Assembly (NCBI RefSeq): GCF_020687505.1
Contig: NZ_JAJEQT010000001.1
Reading direction: 5' to 3' (one strand)
Source: Coprococcus_C hominis
GTDB taxonomy: Bacteria > Bacillota > Clostridia > Lachnospirales > Lachnospiraceae
DNA length: 64,000 nucleotides
The notes beneath the pieces are model-generated. The model worked only from the letters and a program-made list of their open reading frames with translations, was not told where the DNA came from and searched no databases. Positions within the stretch are counted from its first letter, which is position 1. Each line of letters opens with the position of its first letter. Made by a program: the position numbers and the translations under genes. Positions 17,202-25,808 of this stretch are shown here, piece after piece.

Positions 17202-17696
17202 CTAGCGGTTATCCACTTTCTCCGGATATAAATCATGATGTACCAGACGATCGTAAGCGACCTTTTCCCAATTTGTGCCCGGACGTCCATAGTTACAATA
17301 CGGATCGATAGAGATTCCTCCACGTGGAGTAAATTTTCCCCAGACCTCAATATATTTCGGGTCCATTGCCTTGATCAGATCCTTCATGATCGTATTCACG
17401 CAATCCTCATGGAAATCTCCATGATTTCGGAAACTGAACAGGTACAACTTCAACGACTTACTCTCCACCATGCGCACATCCGGCACATAGGAGATGTAGA
17501 TTGTCGCAAAATCCGGCTGTCCAGTAATCGGACAAAGACTTGTGAATTCCGGGCAGTTGAATTTTACGAAATAATCATTGTCCGGATGTTTGTTGATAAA
17601 TGTCTCCAGAATATCCGCAGAATAATCAGACGGATACGCTACGTGCTGGTTTCCCAGCAAAGAAATTCCTTTTTGTTCTTCCTCTGTTCTAGCCAT
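17202..17696 (-). CDS. queF: NADPH-dependent 7-cyano-7-deazaguanine reductase
   Basis: Reduces preQ0 to preQ1 in queuosine synthesis. The protein has 164 residues, the length of the short (type I) QueF family. The catalytic Cys lies in EFTSLCPITGQPDFATIYIS (about residues 47-66); SLKLYLFSFRNHGDFHEDC and PRGGISIDPYCNYGRPG are further signatures. The start MARTEEE follows GAGGTGA, which overlaps the addA stop region. It lies between addA and folC. No queC, queD or queE is nearby, so preQ0 may come from genes elsewhere or from salvage. Confidence 0.93.
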   Translation of the reverse strand: MARTEEEQKGISLLGNQHVAYPSDYSADILETFINKHPDNDYFVKFNCPEFTSLCPITGQPDFATIYISYVPDVRMVESKSLKLYLFSFRNHGDFHEDCVNTIMKDLIKAMDPKYIEVWGKFTPRGGISIDPYCNYGRPGTNWEKVAYDRLVHHDLYPEKVDNR

Positions 17697-17706
17697 TTCT
17701 ATCACC

Positions 17707-20700
17707 TCATAATCGAATCATTTTATCTAAGTGGAAGGAATAGATCACCTGCTCCTTCACCTTTTTTCCTGTCAATCGTTCCAGCACCTCTGCATACGAG
17801 GCAAGCTGTGCCCGGTATCTGCCAACCAGAGTCTCCTCGTCTGCGGCATCGGTCTTATAATCCATGACCACCACGTCGTCATCCTCATAAAAGTATGCAT
17901 CAATAATTCCCTGTACAACTAGTACATCCGGCTCCGTGACATCATACACCTCCGATGCCGGAATACCCGCAGAAAACTGCCGTTCCTTGTACAGATTGCC
18001 CAAGCGCGCAGCTTCTATCATACGGCATCCAAGCGTAGATTGCAACATCTTCCTGATTTTGGCTTCCCGGATTGCCACAAGTTCCCGCTCCTCGAAAATG
18101 CCCCGCGCAAGCAATGCCGCCTTTTGCTGTGCGATATACGCATCCAGATCTCCGTCTGTATCCACCGCTTCAAATGGCAGCATTTCCATAAATTTATGAA
18201 CGATCGTACCACGCTCCGCACCGGTAAGTGTGCCTGTTTTTCCTGCAGACTGTGCTCGTTTCGGAAGGTTTTTTTCTATTTCCTGCTCCGCAGTATCCGG
18301 AAGGGCAAATTCCGTATTGATATCATACCCTTTTCCATCATAGGCTTTCATCTTCTTAATATCCGAGATTGACAGCTTCGCTCCCAGGGTCGTCATCGGC
18401 ATATGTGGATATACATAGGATACACTCGCCTCGTTTTTCGCATAGAATACATCTTCCTCTGCCTGCTCCGCCATACGGCGGATGTCTTCTAACTGTAACC
18501 GTTTGTGAAGCTCCATCGGAATCATCGCTGTCAGAATTTCCTCCTGGTTGCAAATCTCCATACGAATCTTCCCCTGCACCTTGCAGGCTGCCGCCAGCCG
18601 GTTATAACGCACCATACAGGCAAGCAGATGCTTCGCATAGCTGTCGGCATTTTTGCGGACATTATACGGAAGCAGCAACGGCTCCATATCTTCTACATAG
18701 GCATATTTTGCAAGCAGACGGTCCGCACCGCGTATTGCACCTGTAAGGATCAGCTTTTCCTTCGCACGCGTCATCGCCACATAGAGCACCCGCAGATTCT
18801 CTGCCATCATCTCCGCATCCTCGAGTGCCGCATAGATGCTCCGAATCGCAGTATTATGTTTATACCGTCCTTTTATGTGCATCGCCATTGCAGCCAGATA
18901 ATAGTCCGGATGCACCTGCACATTATCCTTTAACTCCATCCGGTTAAACTGCCGTCCCATCCCTGCGACAAACACGACCGGATATTCAAGTCCCTTACTC
19001 TTGTGGATACTCATAATCCGCACAACATCCGCATCCTCGCTCAGCACGCTTGCTTCGCCCTCATCCTTTTCCATCAGCTTCAGCTTATCGACATAGCGCA
19101 AGAAATGAAACAATCCTTTGTAATATCCATTTTCAAACTGCACTGCCTTTTGCAACAGCATATCGACATTGGATTTGCGGATATCGCCTGCCGGCATTGC
19201 TGTCACGTATTCATAATATCCCGTCTGCTCCAACAGCTCCCAGATGAGATCCGATACTGATAAATGCTGTTTTTTCTCTTTTAGATCTTCGATCAGATCA
19301 AGCAGGCGTCTGACTTTTCCGCCAAGTTCTGTATCTGCCTGATCCTCTGCATAATATTCACAGATATCGTACAGACACAATTTTTCAGATACGGCATTCC
19401 GCACCGCAGCACATATCTGCGCAAGTTCTGACTCATTCAAGCCACCGATCGGCGACAACAGCACTGCCGAAAGTGGAATGTCCTGCCGGCTGTTGTCAAC
19501 CACGGAAAGCATCGCCATGATAACCTGTATCTCCACTGCCTGAAAATATCCCTTGGACTTTTCAAGATATACCGGAATCCCCTGTGCCGTGAGCGCATTG
19601 TAGATCACATCGCCATAATCCTTCAGGCTTCTTGCCAGTATCACAATATCCTTATACCGAACCGGGCGGTAACATTCTTCTTCCTCGTCATAGACCTGCA
19701 TGCCGGTATCCGGCTGCATCAGCGATCGAATCCGGTTCGCGATCATATAGCCCTCCACCGTATCTTTCTCCGGAGATCCATACTGGCGAAGCTGCTCCTC
19801 GCTCAAATCCCCGGTATCATCTACATCAGCAAACAACAGTTCCACATCCTCGGCAATATGGACGCCCTCCGGTGGCTCCGGAAACTGCTTGCCCGGTACA
19901 AGTGCCTGTTTCTCATCATATGTGATACCACCTAAATCGCTTCCCATCAACTGATAGAAGAAATAATTGATTGCGCGCAGCACAACCGCACGGGAACGGA
20001 AATTATGATTCAGTTCGATCTTAATATCGTTTCCTTCCGCCTGATATCGGTTATATTTTTTGACAAATATCTCTGGACGCGCCATACGGAAACGGTAGAT
20101 ACTCTGTTTCACATCGCCCACCATGAACATATTATGCACGTCGCGGGATTTGCCCGATACTGCAGTCAGAATATCCTCCTGCAGATAATTGCTGTCCTGA
20201 TACTCGTCAATATAGATTTCCTCATACCGGTTTGCAATCGTCTTTCCGATTTCTGTTGGAACTGCTGTACCATCCTCATCATAGCCGGCACACACAAGCT
20301 GGTATGCCATATGTGAGATATCCGAGAACTCCAGCATCTTCCTTTTCTGCTTTTCTTCCATAAACCGCGTCATGAATTCCTCAGTCAGGGAGAGTAACGG
20401 AAGCAGATATGTTTTTAACAGCTGCATATCTTCTAAGATCTGTGCTTCCGACTGCTTAAAGCTGTCAAGCTTTTTGCTGTCAAATTCATCCTTATATTCC
20501 TTGCGGAGCGTCTTACAGGCTTCCTGTAATTCTTTGTCTCCGGTAAACTTCTTTCTCGAAAGCGTCGCCCATTTACTCTCGATTGCCCCCTTCATCGCAG
20601 CATAACTGTCCGCCTGCCCGATTGCCTGCAGCTTCTCGATATCCGATTCGATCTGCTCCCGGTACTGCTCCGGTCCATCCGCCTCCTCGCAGATCGCAAG

Positions 20701-21408
20701 GCACCGCTCTGCAAGCTGTACGGCTGCCGCCGCCTTTTTATGCAGGATATCAAGCATCGCCTGCATCCACGGTGCATGGTTTAAATCCTCCGCCGTGTCA
20801 ATCTGCAGTCCCATTCTCGCTTCCTCTAAAAACCGCTCCGGTGCTGGAAAACTTGTGATCTGCCGATAGATCTTGTCTAACACATCTTTGAGATTTTCGT
20901 CCCGTTTTCCATCACAGAACACCTCCAGCAGGCGCCCAAATTCTGTATCGCCCTGTTCCTGCAGCTGTGCATACTTTTCCTCAAAAAGCGCGGTCATTAC
21001 ATCATATTTCAACATTTCCAGCATACCCGGATCTCCGATTCCAACCGCCGGGTCCAGATTCAGATAACTGAAATACTCCTTTACGATATTCAGGCAGAAA
21101 CTATCGATCGTCGTGATATCCGCACTCTGGATCAACATGTTCTGCTTTGCAATGTGCTCCGATTCCGGATACTGTTCCTGTGCTTCCTCCAGCTTTTTCA
21201 AAAGCTTCTCTTTCATCTGCGCCGCTGCCGCCTTAGTAAAAGTCACGACCAGAAAAGACGTGATATCGACCGGATGCTCCGGATCAATCATCTTCTGGTA
21301 GATACGTTCCACGAGCGTTGCCGTCTTACCGGAGCCTGCGGCTGCCGATACAAGAATTGTCTTGTCTCTCTCTGTAATTACCTGTTCTTGTTTTTCTGTC
21401 CATGGCAT
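17707..21408 (-). CDS. addA: ATP-dependent helicase/nuclease subunit A
   Basis: Large subunit of the AddAB double-strand-break repair complex, the Firmicutes counterpart of RecBCD; a UvrD-type 3'-5' helicase with a C-terminal nuclease. It has 1233 residues. Walker A is SAAAGSGKTATLVER near residues 21-35; further helicase motifs are YIDEYQDSN, VGDVKQSIYRFRMARP and VRIMSIHKSKGLEYPVVFVA. The RecB-type nuclease motif VVMDYKTDA is near residue 1182. It overlaps the end of addB by 31 bases, with a GGAGGAG site inside addB. Gene order addB-addA is as in B. subtilis. Confidence 0.96.
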   Translation of the reverse strand: MPWTEKQEQVITERDKTILVSAAAGSGKTATLVERIYQKMIDPEHPVDITSFLVVTFTKAAAAQMKEKLLKKLEEAQEQYPESEHIAKQNMLIQSADITTIDSFCLNIVKEYFSYLNLDPAVGIGDPGMLEMLKYDVMTALFEEKYAQLQEQGDTEFGRLLEVFCDGKRDENLKDVLDKIYRQITSFPAPERFLEEARMGLQIDTAEDLNHAPWMQAMLDILHKKAAAAVQLAERCLAICEEADGPEQYREQIESDIEKLQAIGQADSYAAMKGAIESKWATLSRKKFTGDKELQEACKTLRKEYKDEFDSKKLDSFKQSEAQILEDMQLLKTYLLPLLSLTEEFMTRFMEEKQKRKMLEFSDISHMAYQLVCAGYDEDGTAVPTEIGKTIANRYEEIYIDEYQDSNYLQEDILTAVSGKSRDVHNMFMVGDVKQSIYRFRMARPEIFVKKYNRYQAEGNDIKIELNHNFRSRAVVLRAINYFFYQLMGSDLGGITYDEKQALVPGKQFPEPPEGVHIAEDVELLFADVDDTGDLSEEQLRQYGSPEKDTVEGYMIANRIRSLMQPDTGMQVYDEEEECYRPVRYKDIVILARSLKDYGDVIYNALTAQGIPVYLEKSKGYFQAVEIQVIMAMLSVVDNSRQDIPLSAVLLSPIGGLNESELAQICAAVRNAVSEKLCLYDICEYYAEDQADTELGGKVRRLLDLIEDLKEKKQHLSVSDLIWELLEQTGYYEYVTAMPAGDIRKSNVDMLLQKAVQFENGYYKGLFHFLRYVDKLKLMEKDEGEASVLSEDADVVRIMSIHKSKGLEYPVVFVAGMGRQFNRMELKDNVQVHPDYYLAAMAMHIKGRYKHNTAIRSIYAALEDAEMMAENLRVLYVAMTRAKEKLILTGAIRGADRLLAKYAYVEDMEPLLLPYNVRKNADSYAKHLLACMVRYNRLAAACKVQGKIRMEICNQEEILTAMIPMELHKRLQLEDIRRMAEQAEEDVFYAKNEASVSYVYPHMPMTTLGAKLSISDIKKMKAYDGKGYDINTEFALPDTAEQEIEKNLPKRAQSAGKTGTLTGAERGTIVHKFMEMLPFEAVDTDGDLDAYIAQQKAALLARGIFEERELVAIREAKIRKMLQSTLGCRMIEAARLGNLYKERQFSAGIPASEVYDVTEPDVLVVQGIIDAYFYEDDDVVVMDYKTDAADEETLVGRYRAQLASYAEVLERLTGKKVKEQVIYSFHLDKMIRL

Positions 21409-24400
21409 ACGCTATGCATCTCCTCCAATAACTGTTCCTTCTCCTTTGCGCTGTGCTTTGTGTAGTGATAACGGTTGTTTCCGTATTTTTCATCAAACCG
21501 GCACACATCTTTGTATGCGCAGTTATCGCACGCGGTCTTGTTGGACTCCCGCATCGGATTTTTGTCGATCACTCCCGATTTCATCTGCGTGACAAGTGCA
21601 GATGCCTTGTACTCGGCATAGGCAAGCACTGTGTCAAATTCCTCCGCGTCATCCCGTGCCAGTCCTTTGTATGTCAGCTGCTTCTCCCGTGCTTCCTCCG
21701 CCTCTGTCTCATTTTCCGCCTGCACATATGGATCCTGCATATGATAATAATACATACTATCCGTCACAATCTTATAGCGTTCTGTCTCCGCGCGGTTTTT
21801 ATTCCACTCCTGATCGACCAGTTCACGCATCACATCTGTATAGATTGCAAGCTGCAGTTCCAGTCCCTCGTATAGATCACCAAGATCAAACTCATGTGCC
21901 CCGGATTTGTAATCGATCACACGCAGGGAAATCGTCTGCTCTGCTTCATTCACATACAAATCTCCGCGGTCCACCACGCCAACTAAGGACAACTGTTCAT
22001 CTCCAACCTGCAGTTTTTTTCGGAATGCATACTCAAAATACCGCGGTTTGTAAGACGAATCCATCATCGCCTGCAGCTTCTGCACGGTCCGTTTTCCGAT
22101 TCGGATCAAACTCTTCCGTAGCACTTCATACTGTCCGGCATCCAGCTCCTGTCCGGCGTATTCCTTCGCAAAGTTTTCATTCACGAATTCCTCTGTCTTC
22201 GCATCCCGCTCCTGCTCGGACAGTGTCTCCCATGCATTGTCCTTCTGATCCCGCACATAGCAAAACATCTGCTCCATCGCACCGTGCAGGATCATACCGA
22301 CGTTCCGGTTGTCGATACCATGAATCTGCCGCTCCTCTAACCGTAGAATGTATCGAAGGAAAAATGCATACGCACAGCTTGCATACTGTTCCAGCTTCGA
22401 TACGGACATCGCCATATCCTGTAACCGGATCAGCTGTGTGACCTGTTCCGCCAGCTTCTCCGGCAGATTCCGGTACTGCATCGCCTGTTTCATCCGTTCG
22501 AGTGTCCAGGCATCTCCATGCTTCAGATACAGCTTATATAACTGCAGTGTCTCTTTCTCGTGGCTGTGATTACCCTCGAGCAATTCCCGGATTCCTATGA
22601 TTAAAACCTCCAGCCCGGATTTGTCTGTCACGATCCGGTTCTCCATCCGCTGTCCCTGTAATTCCTTCTTGTCCGGAAAAATTCTTCGAATCCGGTCTAA
22701 TATATAAGATGGTCGCATTGTCTCATTCGTGGCACTCATACACACATAGGATAAATGCAGACAATCCTTTGGCTTCGTCATGTTCTGATACAGGTAAAAC
22801 TGTTCGGTGTAGCTGTTCACCCGCTCTGTCGGCGCCATATGGATACCAAATGCACCCAGTCGTTCTTTCTCGCGGTCATTGATGATCTGACTGCGTCTGG
22901 CACGTTTCGGAATGACGCCGTCATTTACACCCACGATAAACAGCGCCCGGATATCACCCAGTCTGGTTCGCGTGATATCGCCGACTACGAGCATATCCAG
23001 TGTCGGTGGCACCATACCAAGTGTGACATCCTTCATTCCTACGGCAAACAGTTCCTCAAACTCCTGTACATTGACCGTGTCCTCCGGCATGATCTCCACC
23101 ATCTTATCAAAGATCTGCCGCACCTTCTCATACAGTCCGGCATCTTCAAACTGCGTCTCCATCGAAAGCGTCTCCATAAGCGCATAGATGGCTTCGACAA
23201 ACACGGAAATCTTCTTTTTTCCACCGGAGACTGCCTTGTAAAATGGCTGCAATATTTCCATCACAACCTGCCGCAGCTCATCCACGGTGTCATCCTCGCC
23301 GTTTAGAAATGGCTGGCTCCAGCTCCGGATTCCCTTTCGTCCACGCGCCAGCACGTAGTTTTCCAGCATCTCGATCTCCGATTGTTCCAACGACTTTACA
23401 ACTCCGGATTTTAAGAACGCAAACACACTGTCATAACTGAAATTCTCATCGACGATTCGAAGCACATGCATAAGCGCATCCACACATGGATGATTCTTCA
23501 CCGGCATCGTCATATCAATAAAATATGGAATCTCATATTGCGGCAATATCCGCTTCGCAAATTCCGCCGTCTCCTCCAGATTTCCACTCACGATCGCAAT
23601 ATCCCGGTAACGATAGCCCTGCTCCATCACAAGGGTACGAATCTGTTCTGCAACGTCGGTCAGCTCCTGCGCCGGCGTATCATACGCCGTAATCGTAATC
23701 GCCTGTTCCTCGTCTTTCCCGACACGGTACGGATAGCGGAACAGATTCTGCTCCAGATGTGCCAGCGGATGTCCCTTGCTCCACCGTTTACAGCCATCCT
23801 TTCCTAAGAGCAATGCCGGTTTCACAACCACATGTGCCTGCTCGGCAGTAAGCAGCAAATGCTCGATTGTCTGCTTCGTAAGTGCAAACAGTTCGTGCTC
23901 TGCCACGTGCTTTTTCTCATAGGTTGCCGCGTCAATCGTCAATACGATCGTCACTTTTTTCGCCCGGCGCAGCAACACGGAAATCAGATTCAACTGAATC
24001 GGTGTAAATCCGGTAAATCCATCTAATACGATCTCACTGCCTGCAATCATCTCCGATTGTTCCGCTGCCGCGGTCAGGAGTTCCAGCATCTGTTCTGCTA
24101 CGATAAAAGACTGCCCTTTCTTCTCCTCAAACGCATCGAAAATTACCAGCATGTCCTGCAGCTTTCTCGCAAGCACACGTGCCTCCTCCGAATCGTCCAG
24201 CTTCTGTAACGCCTCCCACAGCCGTTCCCGTGGAATATCATACTGGTAGATCTCTGACATCAACGATTTTGCCTCGTCGATAAATCCTGCCTTATCCAGA
24301 CTTCCGGCATACAGAGACAGCTCTTCTTTGTGCTCCTGTGCTGCCTTTCGCAGCAACATAGATTTTCCGAAATCCTCCAGCACTTTCTTCGGCTTGATAT

Positions 24401-24635
24401 GCAGCTCATCAAATATCCGATATGCCAGCCGATTAAACCCGATGACGTCAATCTGGAAGCTGCCGCCGCGCGGATGCTTCTGCACAAGCTTTCGTTGAAT
24501 CTCCAGCGAATACTGTTCCGGGACAAGCACGATCACATTTTCCCGCTCATCCTGCATTGTCCGACGTATAATGTCCTCGTAAATATATTCTGATTTTCCT
24601 GCCCCGCTTGGGCCAAGGATAAACTGTAACGCCAT
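21378..24635 (-). CDS. addB: ATP-dependent helicase/nuclease subunit B
   Basis: Partner of AddA that helps recognise Chi and cuts the 5' strand. It has 1085 residues from the chosen start MALQFILGPSGAGKSEY, whose Walker A lies at 7-14. The start follows GACGGAGGAG; the open frame extends 43 codons upstream, but that part runs through a terminator hairpin. The iron-sulfur nuclease domain shows one Cys in YASCAYAF (about residue 753) and three in CDNCAYKDVC near 1043-1052, as in the AddB 4Fe-4S cluster, with VIDYKSGAHEF as nuclease motif. Just upstream lies a terminator-like hairpin with little room for a promoter. Confidence 0.96.
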   Translation of the reverse strand: MALQFILGPSGAGKSEYIYEDIIRRTMQDERENVIVLVPEQYSLEIQRKLVQKHPRGGSFQIDVIGFNRLAYRIFDELHIKPKKVLEDFGKSMLLRKAAQEHKEELSLYAGSLDKAGFIDEAKSLMSEIYQYDIPRERLWEALQKLDDSEEARVLARKLQDMLVIFDAFEEKKGQSFIVAEQMLELLTAAAEQSEMIAGSEIVLDGFTGFTPIQLNLISVLLRRAKKVTIVLTIDAATYEKKHVAEHELFALTKQTIEHLLLTAEQAHVVVKPALLLGKDGCKRWSKGHPLAHLEQNLFRYPYRVGKDEEQAITITAYDTPAQELTDVAEQIRTLVMEQGYRYRDIAIVSGNLEETAEFAKRILPQYEIPYFIDMTMPVKNHPCVDALMHVLRIVDENFSYDSVFAFLKSGVVKSLEQSEIEMLENYVLARGRKGIRSWSQPFLNGEDDTVDELRQVVMEILQPFYKAVSGGKKKISVFVEAIYALMETLSMETQFEDAGLYEKVRQIFDKMVEIMPEDTVNVQEFEELFAVGMKDVTLGMVPPTLDMLVVGDITRTRLGDIRALFIVGVNDGVIPKRARRSQIINDREKERLGAFGIHMAPTERVNSYTEQFYLYQNMTKPKDCLHLSYVCMSATNETMRPSYILDRIRRIFPDKKELQGQRMENRIVTDKSGLEVLIIGIRELLEGNHSHEKETLQLYKLYLKHGDAWTLERMKQAMQYRNLPEKLAEQVTQLIRLQDMAMSVSKLEQYASCAYAFFLRYILRLEERQIHGIDNRNVGMILHGAMEQMFCYVRDQKDNAWETLSEQERDAKTEEFVNENFAKEYAGQELDAGQYEVLRKSLIRIGKRTVQKLQAMMDSSYKPRYFEYAFRKKLQVGDEQLSLVGVVDRGDLYVNEAEQTISLRVIDYKSGAHEFDLGDLYEGLELQLAIYTDVMRELVDQEWNKNRAETERYKIVTDSMYYYHMQDPYVQAENETEAEEAREKQLTYKGLARDDAEEFDTVLAYAEYKASALVTQMKSGVIDKNPMRESNKTACDNCAYKDVCRFDEKYGNNRYHYTKHSAKEKEQLLEEMHSVCHGQKNKNR

Positions 24636-24656
24636 GTACTCCTCCGTCAAAAAAAT

Positions 24657-24683
24657 AAGCCGGAAGTTTTTCGCTCCCGGCTT
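24657..24683 (-). terminator. terminator-like hairpin just before addB
   Basis: On the minus strand AAGCCGG...CCGGCTT (arms 24677-24683 and 24657-24663) is followed by ATTTTTTT. It starts five bases after the zinc-ribbon gene stop and ends about ten bases before the addB ribosome site. Confidence 0.75.
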
Positions 24684-24687
24684 TTTC

Positions 24688-25473
24688 TTAATCCTGTTTA
24701 AACAACTGATCCTGTACCTCTTCGATATCCGGATACCAGACGCCTTTGATCTTGATGAAATCAATATTTACTTCCAGATACTGTCTCTTCACGCCATTGC
24801 GATCCTTCATCGTTCCACGCAGTCCAAGCTTCAGGGTAACACCCTCTCTTGCATCTGCAGTCTTACCATGCTCCAGCTGGATCTTGTCGTTGAATGCATT
24901 TACCTCAGAAGTGCCCCAGATGGATGTATCAATAATCTTGATCGATGTGTAGTTTGTCTCCTGCACATATGGTAAGATTTCCTCAACCAAGGCTTTGTTT
25001 GCTGTTATGTATTCCGGTACTAATGCCTGTAATTTCTCACTGTCATCCTCATTGACCGCTGTCTGGAATGCTTTGACTGCATCCTCATAAGTCTCCGGTC
25101 CGTTCGGCTTTAACACAACCTTTGTCACAAACATATAAATACCAAATACGATTGCTGCAAATATGATGAACTTGAAGATCGTGCCAAACACTTTGCCGAC
25201 GCCGCTTCCGCCGCCCTGTTTCTTGTTCAGCTCTTTGTATTCCTTTACGTCTTCCTTCGTAATCTTGACAGGATCTGTTCCCCCGATACTGTTCCCATCA
25301 TAGATGTCACCATAATCATCGGTTGGTGTATATGCCCTTTGCTGTACCGGCTTCTTTCCGTTCTCACCTTTCAGCCCAAGACTTGTCTTCATCTTCACCA
25401 CCGGGCGCCCACATTCCGGACAGATCGTAATTCCATCCTGCACCCTTGCTCCACATGATTCACATACAGCCAT
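24688..25473 (-). CDS. zinc-ribbon single-pass membrane protein
   Basis: The protein has 261 residues and an unknown function. It opens with a zinc ribbon (CESCGARVQDGITICPECGR, residues 4-23), followed by a polar linker, one membrane helix near 105-125 (FIIFAAIVFGIYMFVTKVVL), and an extracytoplasmic domain of about 130 residues that resembles the DUF4878/NTF2-like folds of Gram-positive lipoproteins (YEDAVKAFQTAVNEDDSEKL, then GVKRQYLEVNIDFIKIKGVW). The start MAVCESCG follows AAGGGG; upstream in-frame sequence runs through the tRNA region and is non-coding. It has a strong promoter of its own and a terminator at its end. Confidence 0.8.
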   Translation of the reverse strand: MAVCESCGARVQDGITICPECGRPVVKMKTSLGLKGENGKKPVQQRAYTPTDDYGDIYDGNSIGGTDPVKITKEDVKEYKELNKKQGGGSGVGKVFGTIFKFIIFAAIVFGIYMFVTKVVLKPNGPETYEDAVKAFQTAVNEDDSEKLQALVPEYITANKALVEEILPYVQETNYTSIKIIDTSIWGTSEVNAFNDKIQLEHGKTADAREGVTLKLGLRGTMKDRNGVKRQYLEVNIDFIKIKGVWYPDIEEVQDQLFKQD

Positions 25474-25509
25474 ATTACTAACCCCTTTCTTCTGTATCAT
25501 ATGTAGTAT

Positions 25510-25538
25510 AGTATATCTCACGGAGGCATTTTCTTCAA
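25510..25538 (-). promoter_or_regulatory. sigma-A promoter of the zinc-ribbon gene
   Basis: On the minus strand TTGAAG (25533-25538), 17 bases, TATACT (25510-25515), 37 bases before the start codon. Confidence 0.75.
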
Positions 25539-25575
25539 GTGATTCTTTTCTTATGAAAGGGAAAATCGCGAAAAA

Positions 25576-25600
25576 AAAAGGATACAATCTGTATCCTTTT
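25576..25600 (-). terminator. terminator of tRNA-Glu
   Basis: AAAAGGATAC (25576-25585) pairs perfectly with GTATCCTTTT (25591-25600) around a five-base loop, with a T-run on the minus strand. It lies directly after the tRNA. Confidence 0.85.
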
Positions 25601-25605
25601 AAAAG

Positions 25606-25677
25606 CAGTTCGTAGGGGAATCGAACCCCTGTTTTCGCCGTGAGAGGGCGACGTCTTAGCCGCTTGACCAACGAACC
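25606..25677 (-). tRNA. tRNA-Glu (anticodon CTC)
   Basis: A 72-base cloverleaf on the minus strand. Acceptor arms GGTTCGT and ACGAACT pair (one G-U at the first position); the D arm is GGTCAAGCGGCTAAGAC; the anticodon loop is CTCTCAC within a TCGCC/GGCGA stem, giving CTC; the T arm is AGGGGTTCGATTCCCCT. The 3' CCA is not encoded. It has its own promoter and terminator. Confidence 0.93.
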
Positions 25678-25694
25678 ATCTTGAAACCTTTGTT

Positions 25695-25723
25695 ACTATA
25701 ACAAATATATAACATGTTGTCAA
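25695..25723 (-). promoter_or_regulatory. strong sigma-A promoter of tRNA-Glu
   Basis: On the minus strand TTGACA (25718-25723), 17 bases, TATAGT (25695-25700), placed 17 bases before the tRNA 5' end. Confidence 0.85.
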
Positions 25724-25757
25724 CAACTTTTTTTAATTTTTTTAATTTTTTTTAATT

Positions 25758-25797
25758 CATGGCATATTTTCGTAAAGATATACGTCCATATGCCATG
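25758..25797. other. stem-loop after mtaB
   Basis: CATGGCATAT (25758-25767) pairs perfectly with ATATGCCATG (25788-25797), with an inner CGTA/TACG pair. The minus-strand side is followed by A-rich rather than T-rich sequence, so it is not a standard terminator; it may protect the mtaB mRNA end. Confidence 0.45.
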
Positions 25798-25808
25798 ATC
25801 CAACATCC

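Noticed and set aside
21596..22441. 281-codon plus-strand frame within addB
   Set aside because: Pro/His/Arg-rich antisense translation, no site, and addB is intact on the other strand.
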